This document shows, piece by piece, positions 52,425 through 63,185 of a DNA stretch of 64,000 nucleotides; positions within the stretch are counted from its first letter, which is position 1; the number at the start of each line of letters is the position of its first letter. The position numbers and the translations under genes are program-made. This DNA comes from Emiliania huxleyi CCMP1516 (taxonomy: Eukaryota > Haptophyta > Isochrysidales > Noelaerhabdaceae): the NCBI RefSeq assembly GCF_000372725.1, contig NW_005200951.1, positions 138,986-202,985 on the forward strand, in the 5' to 3' direction. The notes beneath the pieces were generated by a model that saw only the letters and a program-made list of their open reading frames with translations, searched no databases and was not told where the DNA came from.

Positions 52425-52860
52425 CTGTGTTAGTGCCAGTGCGCGCCAAGTCCCGTGCCTAGTCTCGTGCGAGAGGGAATTTTCTAAATTCTTTTTACCA
52501 CCGGTGAGTGTGCCAGTCCGCGCCAGTCCGCACCCTTGTCGTGCCAGTGTGCTGTGAGAGAGCTGAGAGGCTTGTCTTTTAAGAATTCTTTTCTCGCAGT
52601 GCGCGCCAGTCCCGTGCCCAGTGTTGTGCGAGGGAGTTTTGTTGTAAAATTAGTGCCAGTGCGCGCCAGTCCCGTGCCCAGTGTTGTGCGAGGGAGTCTT
52701 GTTGTAAGATTCGTTTCTCACCCAGGTTCTAAAATTCTTTTCTCGCGCACTGCCTGTGTTGTGCCAGTGCGCGCCAGTCCCGTGCCCAGTCCTGTGCCCA
52801 GTGTTGTGCGAGGGAGTTTTCTTGTAAGATTCGTTTCTCACCCCTTTTCTAAAACTAGCA
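52425..52860 (+). repeat. Array of foldback-element arms
   Basis: Four or more partial copies of GTTAGTGCCAGTGCGCGCCA / GTCCCGTGCCCAGTGTTGTG, each followed by GCGAGGGAGT(T/C)TTCTTGTAA-type text and by TTCTTTTCTCGC. The units are about 100 bp apart. Confidence 0.75.
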
Positions 52861-52870
52861 GGTTGGCTCG

Positions 52871-53641
52871 CTAGTCGCTCGCCGGCCCGCGCAGCACGCG
52901 CGGGCCTTTTTTGTGGTCGGATGTTGGTCGTCTCGAATTTGATCGTGGGCAGGGCGTGAGAAAGCTGGACGGCTCGGTCGATGCGAGCCACCAGCTCGTG
53001 AGCGACGGGCGCGACGGGTTCCTCGGCGTAGGCTTGGTCGTGGTGAGCAGCGCCGGCGAGAGAGGGACGGCATGCGGCTCCCAAACGAGCCGCACGGGCT
53101 TCATCTGGGCCGCCGAGGCCACCTCCTTGGTCGCGGTGGCGGGCGTGAAGGCGAGGTGGGCCGAGGCAAGCGCTGAACGTGCCGTGCCGCCTTGCGCCCC
53201 TGAGGAGGGACGAGTGTGTGGGGTGCCACGGGCGGGGGGGAGCGGTGAGAGGAGAGCGGTGGGCACCCCCACGAGGGGCTGCGCTGACGCCGCCTGCCAC
53301 CCCACGCACGCCACTGACGCTGTGGGGGCGGCACGATCGAACGCGCTGGTCGGGCGGGCCGTCTGAGTCGCCCAAGCGGTGCTCTGCCGGCCGGTGGACG
53401 CGAGGGTGGCCCAAGAGGGCTCAAAGTACGGAGCCGATACCCGGCCGTCCCGGACGCCTGGCACGCGGGCCAATGGCCCAGCTGTCCTGTGCATGGCTGG
53501 AGCGAAGGAGGGAGAGCTCAGGAGGGCGACGGGGCAGGGAAGGGGGCGATGCGATGCGGCGAGGTCTAATCGGCGGCGTGGAGAGAGGAGGTGCCAAAAG
53601 GCGACTATAGAGAGGCCTCTACGGGTGATATAGTGCGCCAT
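52871..53641 (-). CDS. Doubtful open reading frame
   Basis: An uninterrupted 256-codon frame from ATG 53641. No domain is recognised; the composition is Pro/Ser/Ala/Arg-rich, as random frames often are in this GC-rich DNA. Its 3' end runs into the hairpin at 52884-52912. Listed only because no other gene occupies this stretch. Confidence 0.2.
   Translation of the reverse strand: MAHYITRRGLSIVAFWHLLSPRRRLDLAASHRPLPCPVALLSSPSFAPAMHRTAGPLARVPGVRDGRVSAPYFEPSWATLASTGRQSTAWATQTARPTSAFDRAAPTASVACVGWQAASAQPLVGVPTALLSPLPPARGTPHTRPSSGAQGGTARSALASAHLAFTPATATKEVASAAQMKPVRLVWEPHAVPLSPALLTTTKPTPRNPSRPSLTSWWLASTEPSSFLTPCPRSNSRRPTSDHKKGPRVLRGPASD
52884..52912. terminator. Hairpin plus T6, intrinsic-terminator-like
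   Basis: GGCCCGCGC (52884-52892), loop AGCAC, GCGCGGGCC (52898-52906), then TTTTTT. A perfect 9-bp GC stem followed by a T run on the plus strand has the shape of a bacterial intrinsic terminator. In a nuclear genome a T run could also stop RNA polymerase III. Function unknown. Confidence 0.45.
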
Positions 53642-54111
53642 GCCGGCGGGAGAGGTCTCTCACCGCCCCCCGGGCCGTCTCGAAGGGCCGTGCAGCCCAC
53701 GGCACGAGGCGCTGCTGGCGGGAGCCTGGAAGGACTTGGCCTCGTTGCACCGCGCCGCGTTGATTCGCGACCACCGTCGGCCGCGGGAGGCGTCGGCGTG
53801 GCGGCCGCGGGCGCTCGCGAGACGCGCCGCTCTGCGCTGGTTCGGTTCGTTCGACTCGTTGTGCCGCCGCACGCCCGGCGGCCGCGGGTCCCAGAAGTGG
53901 TTGCGCGGGCCTCTTCCTTTCGGCCGCGGGACGGCGTCGGGCACGTCGTCGGTCGCAACAGCGGCGCGGCGAGCCGTGGCACGTCGTTGCTGGCGCTGGT
54001 GGTTTGAGGTCGGCATCGTCCAGAGCTCGGTCGACGAGTCGAGAGCTTCAGCTGGTTCGGTGCCATGTTTGTGCGGAAAGTGGCAAATATATCCTTCATT
54101 CTTTTCTCGCG

Positions 54112-55584
54112 ATGTCCACCCTGCCGCGCCGCCGCTCGCGCCGTCTCGCCTCCGCCACCACCGCCGCGGCTCCGCCGAGCACGCTGCCGCCCGTCCGCCT
54201 CCTCGACCTCCCCACGGAGCTTCTCCTGCGCGCCTTCTCTCGCTGCGATCCCGCCGACATCGCTCGCGTCGCGGCCGTCTCGCTGCTCTTCCACGCCTCG
54301 CTTGCGGAGGAGGGCATCCGCTTGCGCCTGCAAGAGGCCGGCTACGAGCTGCCGGCGCAGCCAGAGGGCGAGAGCTGTGCCGTGCGGTGGCTGTGCGTCT
54401 ATGCCTTGCTGCGCGAGTCCAACCCGCCGGCGAGGCTGGCGGCGGGCGCACAGCACAGCGTTTTCATCGACGGCGAGGGGCGGCTCTCGTCGTGCGGCAC
54501 GGCAGCGGAGGACGAGGAGGACGAGGAGGACGATGAGGCAAGGTTCCGCATAGGCCTTCTCGGCCACGGCAAGGGCGTGCTGCAGCTGAAGACGCCGACC
54601 CGCCTCCCCTCGCTCCACGGCAGAGGCGCGCGCGCGATTGGTGTGGCGGCGTCACGGACCTTCAGCCTCGCTCTCTCCGCGGACGGCGCCGTTTGGTCCT
54701 GGGGCTGCGGGCAGGGCCAGCTGGGCCACGGCGACGAGGAGGACCAGTGGCAGCCAAAGAAGATCGAGGCCTTGGCGGGTCAGCGCGTCGTGGCTGTGTC
54801 GGCTGGAGCCGCTCACAGCCTCGCCATCACCGCCGACGGCGCTGTCTGGAGCTGGGGCTATGGATACGGTGGCCGGCTGGGCCACGGCCAGTCGGGCCAC
54901 GGCGACGCGCAGACCCAGCTGCTGCCGAAGAAGGTGGAGGCCTTTGCTGGGCAGCGCGTCGTCGCTGTGTCGGCAGCAGAAATGCACAGCCTCGCCCTCA
55001 CCGCCGACGGCGCCGTCTGGGGCTGGGGCCTTGGAGATTTTGGCCGCTTGGGCCACGGCGACGAGGAGGACCAGTGGCAGCCGAAGAAGGTGGAGGCCTT
55101 TGCTGGGCAGCGCGTCGTCGCTGTGTCGGCTGGAAACACGCACAACCTCGCCCTCACCGCCGATGGCGCTGTCTGGAGCTGGGGCGCTGGCGGACTCGGC
55201 AGCCTGGGCCACGGCGACCTGCAGGACCAGCTGCTGCCGAAGCAGGTCGAGGCCTTGACTGGCCGGCGCGTCGTCTCTGTGTCGGTGGGAGGCAACCACA
55301 GTCTCGCCCTCACCGCTGAAGGAGCCATCTGGAGCTGGGGCGATGGAGACTATGGCCAGTTGGGCCACGGCGACGAGCAGCTCCAGCTGCTGCCGAAGGC
55401 GGTCGAGGCCTTCGCTGGCCAGCGCGTCGTCACTTTGTCGGCGGGGGAAGACCACGGCCTCGCCCTAACCGCCGACGGCGCTGTCTTTACTTGGGGCAAG
55501 GGCGGGAGCGGCTGCCTAGGACACGGAGAGGACGTGTCGAACCAGCTGTTGCCCAAGAAGATCGAGGTGTGGTCGCGGGGGTGA
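54112..55584 (+). CDS. F-box protein with RCC1 repeats
   Basis: ATG 54112 to TGA 55584, 490 aa, no intron. Residues about 25-70 form an F-box-like segment (VRLLDLPTELLLRAFSRCDP, then IARVAAVSLLFHASL), expected to bind SKP1 of an SCF ubiquitin ligase. The rest is an RCC1-type beta-propeller of about seven blades with the recurring pattern HSLALTADGAVWSWG, G-x-LGHGD, and QRVVAVSAG. Several blades are nearly identical in DNA as well as protein. The blades probably recruit the substrate. An acidic loop (EDEEDEEDDEARF) lies before the propeller. Confidence 0.85.
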   Translation: MSTLPRRRSRRLASATTAAAPPSTLPPVRLLDLPTELLLRAFSRCDPADIARVAAVSLLFHASLAEEGIRLRLQEAGYELPAQPEGESCAVRWLCVYALLRESNPPARLAAGAQHSVFIDGEGRLSSCGTAAEDEEDEEDDEARFRIGLLGHGKGVLQLKTPTRLPSLHGRGARAIGVAASRTFSLALSADGAVWSWGCGQGQLGHGDEEDQWQPKKIEALAGQRVVAVSAGAAHSLAITADGAVWSWGYGYGGRLGHGQSGHGDAQTQLLPKKVEAFAGQRVVAVSAAEMHSLALTADGAVWGWGLGDFGRLGHGDEEDQWQPKKVEAFAGQRVVAVSAGNTHNLALTADGAVWSWGAGGLGSLGHGDLQDQLLPKQVEALTGRRVVSVSVGGNHSLALTAEGAIWSWGDGDYGQLGHGDEQLQLLPKAVEAFAGQRVVTLSAGEDHGLALTADGAVFTWGKGGSGCLGHGEDVSNQLLPKKIEVWSRG

Positions 55585-56103
55585 GAAGGGGGGGAGGGGG
55601 AGAGGGACGGGGAAAACGATAATATTTTATACTTTCAAAACCCGCAGGAAGGGAGGGAGGGTCCCAGGGCAAAAAGACGCCGACGGAGTGGGAGATGTGC
55701 GGGAGCGTAGGGTGTTCCAGGGGGTCACGACACGCACCTCTCTCTCTCACACGCACCGACCCTTCACGAAAAAGGCTGTGCCCGGGGAAGGTAAGAGGAG
55801 GACGCGGCCGCGCCGAGCCGGGATACCCGACGGGGGACTTTTTCCCTCCAACCACCCTCGCCCAGGGATCTACAATGCTGTCTTAAGGTAGGTTCGGCAC
55901 CGGGCACCGCCTCGGTATACAAAATGCGCCTGCGGGCGGACCCTCACAGATCACCGATCACCACGGGGTAACTCTCAAATTTTCATTCGTGCGTCCCGCC
56001 GACGTACGAGCGACGGCTCAATCAATAGGTAGTAGGTAGGGTGGGCACGCGCGTGAGAGAGAGCGTGTGTGCAACAACATTCCCCCAAGCAACAGTGCCC
56101 TCC
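55585..56103. other. Intergenic, no gene recognised
   Basis: G-rich 3' flank of the F-box gene (55590-55620), a CTCTCTCTC stretch at about 55739, and TAGGTAGTAGGTAGGG shortly before the M14 gene. Confidence 0.4.
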
Positions 56104-57057
56104 ATGGCGACGCCTTATCGCATCGGCACGCCCGGCACGCCATGGGGCGACAAGGAGCGCGCCGACTGGCTGGCCTCGACCGAGGTGCAGCGCTCCTACA
56201 CCGCCGACGTGCTCGACAAGCTCACGGCCCTACACGACCGCTTTGAGGTTCGGGAGTACGGCGCGCTCTCGGGGCCGAGCAAGGCTTGGCCGAGAGATCG
56301 GTACCCGCTCTTCTCGGTCAGAACAAAGGGCTGGTCCGCAGCCAAGCCGAGCGTGCTGGTGACGGGCGGAGTTCACGGCTACGAGACGAGCGGCGTGCAG
56401 GGGGCGCTCCAATTTTTGCACACGCTGCCCGACCGGTTCGTCGAGCGCTTCAACCTGCTCGTCTGTCCATGCGTGAGCCCCTGGGGGTACGAGACGATCC
56501 AGAGGTGGAATGCGTTTGCCGTGGACCCCAACCGTTCCTTTGCGGATGGGAGCTCGGAGGAGTCCAAGGCACTGATCGAGCTCGTGGCGTCCATGGAGGT
56601 TGAGCGGTGGCTGGTCCACGTGGACCTGCACGAGACGACCGATGCGGACAAGCTGGAGTTCCGCCCTGCAAAGTTCGCGCGCGATGGCCTCGCTCTCGAC
56701 GCCGCCGGTGCCTACTTTGTCTCTGCGATCCCCGACGGCTTCTACGTGGTTGGAGACTCTCTCAACCCGCAGCCGTCCTTCCAGGCCGCCGTGATCGACG
56801 CGGTCAAGCGCGTGACGCACATTGCGCCGCCGGACGAGGCGGGCAACATCATCGGCTCGCCAATAGTGCAGGAGGGCGTGATCAACTATCCCGTGAAGGA
56901 GCTTGGCTTGTGCGCGAGCGTCGCTGCCGCCGCGTACTGCACCACGACCGAGGTGTACCCCGACAGCCCGCGAGCGAGCGACCAGATCTGCAACGACGCG
57001 CAGGTTGCCGCAATCACTGGCGCGCTCGATTTCCTGTTGAACGAGGGCATCACGTGA
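56104..57057 (+). CDS. M14-family metallocarboxypeptidase-like protein
   Basis: ATG 56104 to TGA 57057, 317 aa, no intron. Zinc ligands are clear: His and Glu in TGGVHGYETSGVQGALQF (HxxE) and His in VHVDLHETTDADK. DPNRSF supplies the Asn-Arg substrate-carboxylate binding pair of M14 enzymes. The fold is shared by carboxypeptidases and by the succinylglutamate desuccinylase/aspartoacylase group, and the length fits either. There is no signal peptide, so a cytosolic enzyme is likely. Substrate not determinable. Confidence 0.8.
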   Translation: MATPYRIGTPGTPWGDKERADWLASTEVQRSYTADVLDKLTALHDRFEVREYGALSGPSKAWPRDRYPLFSVRTKGWSAAKPSVLVTGGVHGYETSGVQGALQFLHTLPDRFVERFNLLVCPCVSPWGYETIQRWNAFAVDPNRSFADGSSEESKALIELVASMEVERWLVHVDLHETTDADKLEFRPAKFARDGLALDAAGAYFVSAIPDGFYVVGDSLNPQPSFQAAVIDAVKRVTHIAPPDEAGNIIGSPIVQEGVINYPVKELGLCASVAAAAYCTTTEVYPDSPRASDQICNDAQVAAITGALDFLLNEGIT

Positions 57058-57639
57058 ACCACGGCGTGCGCCTTTGCCGCCCTCCGCATTGGCACGGCCC
57101 TCTCCACAATCCCCACGCCTCTAGTAGCTGTCCGTCGACCGAACCCGTGTGGTTCCGACGCGACCCGACCCCAGCGCCGCGGGAAGCCGCAGACTGGAGT
57201 ATGTGGCTGACAGAACGTGCGTGCGCGTCGCGTGTGTGCACTGGCCACTGCATCACCGTCCACACCAGACCGAGACCATGTGCAGGCTGTCGCGCGCCCG
57301 ACACCGGTTACCGCACCCCGACCCAGCTCGAGCTGTCTCTGCGTCCGAACTTGGCCGAATCTAGCGACGAAGGTGATCTTCTAAAGCGAAGCAAGACCAA
57401 GATGTACACCGCCAGGTGAGACAGAGATACACACACAGAGAACACACGCGCGCAGGAGGCGCTGGCGGGTGTTGGCCCTGGCCCCAATTTTATCGAATTT
57501 ATTTTTCAAAATATGCAGGCGCGGAGCGCCTGCGAAATTTTGAAGAAATTTGCCGTCGGGCCTAATCTTCATCAGGCATCGGCCGCCGAGGGACGTTGGG
57601 AAGAGGCACGAGCTCCGGGCGGCGACCTCAACCGACTAT
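57058..57639. other. Intergenic, no gene recognised
   Basis: AT-rich pocket at about 57485-57560, just upstream (plus strand) of a LINE-like 3' end. Confidence 0.4.
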
Positions 57640-57945
57640 GGAGGACCAGTCGCCAGACGACGCAGGGCAGACGACGGGGAGGCGGAGCAGACGCGCAGGG
57701 CGAGACGAGGGAGGGAGCGTCGGACTTTGCGGAGATCAGCAGGAGGATGTACGAAGAGATTAGGAGCAGCAGGGACCCGAGGGACCATGTGGAAGACGGC
57801 TAGTGCTAGTCCAACCATCGCGCGCATCGGGGGGGGAGGACGACCCCGGCTAGTCGCCGACCAAACCCGCAAAGATCCAAAGAACCCTGCACAAAGATCG
57901 CAAGGGCGGGGACCTGTTCCTTTTTACCCATGTCCAGTATCCTTG
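57640..57945 (+). mobile_element. LINE-like 3' end, third copy
   Basis: Homologous to 8152-8490 in opposite orientation. Keeps FAEISRRMYEEIRSSRDPRD and the stop, then the UTR with CTGTTCCTTTTTACCCATG. The (TTTAT) tail is missing; another dispersed repeat follows immediately. Confidence 0.6.
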
Positions 57946-58075
57946 GAGCACTTGGAGTGCAGTCAGTAACCGCACATCCAGGGCCTGGGAGCTAAGTCCT
58001 TAAGAAGCGCAGAAGCGCACCCAGCGGGCCAGATGATTGGCATCGGGTTGCGGGCTAGAGAGCCCTAGCCCTGGG
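57945..58075 (+). repeat. Dispersed repeat, copy 2
   Basis: Reverse complement of 18295-18412 with some divergence. It abuts the LINE-like copy, so the two may belong to one composite. Confidence 0.65.
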
Positions 58076-59184
58076 GGGTGCGCGGTCGCAGGGCCATAAC
58101 ACGGGTCTCCGAGGGTTAGTTCCGTGTACCAGGTTTCCCCTTAACTGCAGAACGCCCCCTCTACTCGGAGCTAGCTAGTGATACGAGAATACGCACCGCC
58201 CAAGTGCCCCCACGCAATACCTGTACTACTCGACGATAATACAAGAATACGCAGCTTGCAGACGCCTAAAGAGAAACAGCGAGGTAAGTTCGACGGCTAT
58301 GATAAACCGAAAGTTGTCGTAAAACGCGGGCGAAAGCAAAGCAGAGGACGGGCGCTTTTGCCGCAGCGATGCCCGCAGCCTTTCGAGCAGCTTCCGCGGC
58401 GCCCATGCGCCGCGGGGTTGACCGACAGCCGCGCCTCTCGAGCCTTCCGTGCCACGCGCGGCGACGCGCACCCCGCGCGCCAGTCAGCACATTGGTAGTA
58501 CTGTACCAGCCAGCACAGCGTGGAGCAATACACTGAGGGCATTGTGTTGGGCGCCAACCAGCATGCCTCAGCACAGAGCGAGAGAGCATGCTGCGCACCC
58601 TGGCGCAGCACCAGTCCGCCTCCAATCAGCTCTCTCACCACCTCACAGCCTCCCACGAGCACCCGCAGCTGCACTGCTCAACGCTCAAGCTCAGCAGCCT
58701 CCCCTTGTTGTCGCAGCTTTGCGCAGTGCAGCGTGCGAGCAGCGCAGCGCCAGGCCGACCCCTGGCACGCCCGGTCGGCTGTGGGACGGAGGCCCGCCGA
58801 GCGAGTGCGAGCCGCATCGGCGGCCATGTCTCCCGCCGCCGCGAGCGAGCGGCGCAAAGAGGCAGCGTCGCGCATGCTTTTTCCGTGACGACCGCTCTAC
58901 TTTATCTTTACAGTAGGGGGAGGGCTCCCAGGGCTTCGAGGTTTTTCAGTGGGTTTTTCGTGCGCTGCTCTATACACTGAGTGGAGAGAGAGTACGCCAC
59001 ACACACAAACACTACGCCCCAACACGCGGCTAGCCAGGCCTGCCTGCTACACGATGGCGATGTTCTCAGGGTTCTGTCTGCGTGCTTTTGCTGCCTCCCG
59101 CTTGGAGTCGGCAGTAAAGCAAGTGGGTGGAAGCGGGGGCGACAGGGACGGCGGCGGCAGCGGCAGGGGGCTGGGGGGTCGGCG
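58076..59184. other. Intergenic, no gene recognised
   Basis: Only short GC-rich frames without domains. Presumed 5' flank of the Kelch gene. Confidence 0.4.
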
Positions 59185-60394
59185 ATGCCGAGGTGCGTGC
59201 CCATGTTTGTGCGTGGGGGGCGTTGCACGCCGCGGATCAGGCCGGGCGGCGGGGAGGAATCGGACGGCGACGGCGGCGGCAGGGACAGGGGCAGTGGCGG
59301 TGACCCAGGGATGGTGGCGACCGCCGCGAGCGGGATGCAGCCGGCGAGGCGAGGTGACAGGTGGGCGCGACCGTTGCGCGCTGCTCGAGCCGCGGGCCTC
59401 TCGCCAGCGCAGCTGTGCGCCATCATCGAGGCGCAGGCGGGCGCGAGCGACGCCGCGCTGCGCGTGGCGGAGGAGCACGCCGCACTGCTCGTGGAGCAGC
59501 CCGAGTGGGTGCTCTCCGAGGTCCTCCTCTCGCCGGACCTCGCCCCGCACATCCTCGCCCAGCTGCCGACCAAGGAGCACGCCGCCAAGGGGACGTGCCG
59601 CGCGTGGCGCCGCGGGCTGGAAGGAGACGCTGAAGAAGCGCGAGAGGCCGCGCCTGGTCGTGATCGGCGGCCACGACAGCAACGACGAGTTTGTCAACTC
59701 GCTGGAGCGGTACGACCCGTCCACGAATGCGTGGGAGGTGGAGGCTGTGGCGCCGATGCCGACGGCACGACTGTATGTCGGCATGGCGGTGCTCGATGGC
59801 AAGCTGTACGCGGTGGGCGGCAGGAATGAGGCTGACGGCGCAACTTCCAGCTCGGTGGAGCGGTACGACTTGGCTGCGAACACCTGGGAGGCGGTGGCAC
59901 CAATGGCGACACCACACGAGGCTCACGCCATGGCGGTCCTCGACGGCAAGCTGTATGCTGTGGGAGGCGAGAACGACGACGACGGCTTCCTCAGCTCGGT
60001 GGAGCGGTACGACCCTGCGACGAACGCGTGGGAGGCGGTGGCGCCGATGGGGGAGGCGCGAGAGTCTCCCGCCGTGGCGGTGCTCGACGGCAAGCTGTAC
60101 ACTGTGGGAGGCTTGGGAGGCTACAACGACGACGACGAGGACGTCGACCTCGTCTCGGTGGAGCGGTACGACCCTGCGTTGGATGCGTGGGTGGAGGTGG
60201 CTGCAATGGGGGAGGCGCGGGACGGGCTCGCTGTGACGGTGCTCGACGGCAAGCTGTACGCCGTTGGTGGGTTGGGTGGTGCCGGCTACAACGCGCTCAG
60301 CTCGGTGGAGCGGTACGACCCGGCAGTGGGCGCGTGGGAGGCGGTGGCTCCGCTGACGGCGGCGCGGATGAAGGCTTTCGCTGTCTTGATGTAG
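59185..60394 (+). CDS. Kelch-repeat protein with N-terminal F-box-like segment
   Basis: The stop is at 60394. The 3' two thirds encode five Kelch repeats (pattern VLDGKLYAVGG, SSVERYDPATNAWEAVAPM), a complete or nearly complete beta-propeller. Upstream, in another frame from about 59185, runs PEWVLSEVLLSPDLAPHILA and QLPTKEHAAKGTCRAWRRG, which resembles an F-box and would naturally join to KETLKKRERPRLVVIGG. The two frames meet at about 59620 (CGCGGGCTGGAAGG) with a one-base offset and no room for an intron, so a sequence error or a real frameshift is likely. Kelch F-box proteins act as SCF substrate adaptors; that role is inferred. The start codon is uncertain. Confidence 0.7.
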
Positions 60395-60667
60395 TCGCCG
60401 TTGTCTGTTGCTTGCTAGCCCCACGGCGTGGAGTGCGCTGAACAAGTCCTTCGCACCTGACTCCTGAGTGTGCTGCGCGTGCGTGTCCCCGCCGGTTTTG
60501 GCGAGACATCTTGTTGCATACAGCACACAGTCTGCACAGAGAGCATCTGCACCATACAGACCCTCTCTGCACACACTCACGCAGTGCACTCTTGGGTGGG
60601 AATATCTGAGCGCACCTAGAGATGTCGATGTATTGAGTATTGAGATTTGAGTAGGGGGGGGAGGAGC

Positions 60668-61115
60668 GAAGGACCCTCATCAGTTGCACAGGGGTTGTGC
60701 GCCAGGCCCTCCTCCGCTCCTGCTCGGCTCCAGCGTGAGTGTTGTCATCAACAAAGTCTAGACGGATCTTACCTCGGGGCCGATGTGACCAAGCGCTGGT
60801 AGCGTGGTTTTACCTCGCACCCATGGTCTCACAGTGTGCCGGCAGTCGCCGAGCAGTGTCGCTCACACAAGCCGCAGCACAAGTGACTGAGGGCCAGTGA
60901 GGGAGAGCCCATCGCTGTCACAGCTGTGGCAGTCGCACAGTAGGCTGTGACATCTGTGCAGTGTGTGTGTGTGTGAGCAGCAGAGGAGCTGCCCTCCAGG
61001 CTTCTGTCGCATTGAGATGCATGCCACCGAAGGCGCTGTCGAGGGGTTTGCCGAGCGCGGCGCAGGTTGAGGGACACCGTCACCGACGAGCGCGTTGGAC
61101 TATTCACCCCGGTGG
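60668..61115 (+). repeat. Long dispersed repeat, copy 2
   Basis: Matches 35560-35885 with a 130-bp insert (about 60880-61010) that includes GTGTGTGTGTGTG. Confidence 0.85.
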
Positions 61116-63185
61116 GACAAATGCCGCTGCACAGCGGACGGTATGGGCCGTGTAGCGCAGTCATAGCGGCGGGGTGGTGACCGTCTGTGGCGATTGAAAG
61201 CAAGCGCGTTGAGAGAAATGGAAGTTTGTGACCGATCGAGCTTGAGCACTTGAGCACTGGATAGGGTCGGTTCCGCATGGTACGGGACCCCTCGATCGTC
61301 TCGCCCTCCCTCACTGGTGTGTTCATTGGGGGGGGTCATAACAAACACAGTACAGGATCGAGGTGCACGCTGCCGAGGCAGTGTCGTCCCCCCTCTCCCC
61401 GACGGCGATGGCGGTGTGACCGATCGAGCTACAAGAAGAGCTTGTTCAGCAGGATCCGGGCCGTCGGATGCACTACCTCACTGGGCCTGAGACCATCGCG
61501 CGACCAGCCCCTCACCACTCCGGGTTTGCGTGGAGTCGAACCACTCCGATCGAGCTAGATAGACCCTACTTCTTGGCTCTCTCGAGGTTCTCGAGGGGGA
61601 TATCCTTTGGCCGCGTTGGGTAGCAAGGATTGGTGTGACGCGATCCACGCAGGCGTGTTTTCCCTACGGCCGACCGTCAGTGCACGGATGCCCCTTCTCC
61701 GACTGCCCCGGCTAGTTCACGGGTTTCACGGGTGTGACCCCTGCGTCCCCCGAGACCTAGCGCGGGTGGGTTGGAGTGGGCTCGCTGCAAGGAAGGGCCG
61801 TGTAAGATGCCGATCCCCGTAGTCCGCCCCGCTCCTCCCCATCGGACCGCATGCGCGGCCACGCCTCGCAGACAGATTCGTTTCTCGCGCCTGGGTCAGG
61901 CGCGCGGGGCATCCCCCGGGTCCCTCGACCAGCGATCCGAAGAGTGGCCGCTATGCGAAGGAAAGAGCGGGGCCCTCGACGCCTCAGTCCGGCCCTCCGA
62001 GGGGGGAAGGGTATTGCGGGGTCCCCACGGGCGCGTCTCTTCGGCCCTCCCGAGGGGGGGAAGGGAGCAAGGGGGTGGGGGGATCGGGGCGGTGGGGAGG
62101 GGCCTCGGTTTCATGAGGCTAATACTTGCCTTTCGGGGAGGGGCCTCGCGCCAGGCGCGCAAGCACGCCCGACCTCTTCCCCTCCTCCCTCGTGGCAGCA
62201 CGTAGGCAGCGAGTAGTGAAGGTGGAGGGGCCTCAGGACAGGCGCGCATGCAGCCCTACGTCTTCCCCTCCACCCTCGAGAGTACCTATACGACGAGAGT
62301 ACCTATACGAAGTGCGGTGGCCAGTGCGCGGGCGAGGGGAGGGGGCGGGGCGGGGCGGGGCGGGGCGGGGCGGGCGGGCGGGCGGGCGGGGAGGAGGGGA
62401 GGGGAGGGGAGGGAGGCTTAGCCATCAGCTGTTGTCGAGCCGAGGCTGCGGCAGCCGCCGCAGGCCCGCAGCTGCACCGCCTCCCGTCGCGCCGCGGTCG
62501 CCGCCCCCTCAGCGCCGTCGCCGCGTGGTCACCCGCCGCAGCCTCTCCGCCTCCGCCGCCGCCCGCTCCCGAGAGTGCGGCGGCGGTGTGAGAGTGAATA
62601 GCTGAGAGGAGGCGTGCGTGCGTGTGTGCCGCAGACTGCCGCCGTTGTCAGCGCCGCGATCCGCCGCCGCGCCGCCGCGCCGCCGCCGCCCGCGCTCGCC
62701 GCCGCCTCGTAGACGACATCTGTCGCGCTCGAAGAGCCGCGCAGACGGCCGCGAGGTTGAGGTCAAAGTGCAGCAGGGTGTCGAGGTCATCAAATCACCA
62801 GATTTTGAAGTTGCCCGCGCGCTGTGGCCCCGGTGTCGGCGGACGGCGCATCGTGTATCGGCCGCGAGGGGCCGGTTCCGGCTTCCGCCGCGCAGGGCGC
62901 AGTCGAGCAGCAGGAGCTCGGGGGCAACTTTGTCGACTAACAGCTTGAGGACGAAATCGGCGAGGAAGCGGCACCGGTGGCACGCGCCGGGACGACCCGG
63001 AGACCGATCACATTCATTCCGACAATTGTTCAGAATCGCGGCGGCGAGCCGCCACGCCCACGGCGCACGGGCCCACTGCCGGACACGAGACTCGAGAGCT
63101 TGGCCTTCGGTGCCCGAGAGCGCGAATTATTTCTTCAAATAAAAGGTGATTTCCCTCCTTCCATTTCTTGAGTTTTGCTCAGCTC
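61116..63185. other. Long spacer without recognised gene; GC-box array
   Basis: 61860-62260 is GC-rich with near-repeats such as GGAGGGGCCTC and CTTCCCCTCC. 62335-62420 is a (GGGGC)n/(GGGCG)n/(GAGGG)n run. Frames at 62450-63140 are Arg/Ala/Pro-rich without domains. A T-loop-like GGTTCGACTCC on the minus strand near 61535 is not part of a foldable tRNA. I see no rRNA. Confidence 0.45.

Noticed and set aside
53605-54618. Long minus-strand frame opposite the F-box/RCC1 gene
   Set aside because: No domain; Arg-rich composition typical of the antisense of GC-rich coding sequence.
57149-57419. Continuation of the M14 gene past 57057
   Set aside because: The protein already has the full catalytic domain length, and the downstream frame has no conserved text or convincing acceptor.
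61500-61570. Possible tRNA (GGTTCGACTCC on the minus strand)
   Set aside because: T-loop-like, but no acceptor stem or D/anticodon arms can be folded at the required spacing.
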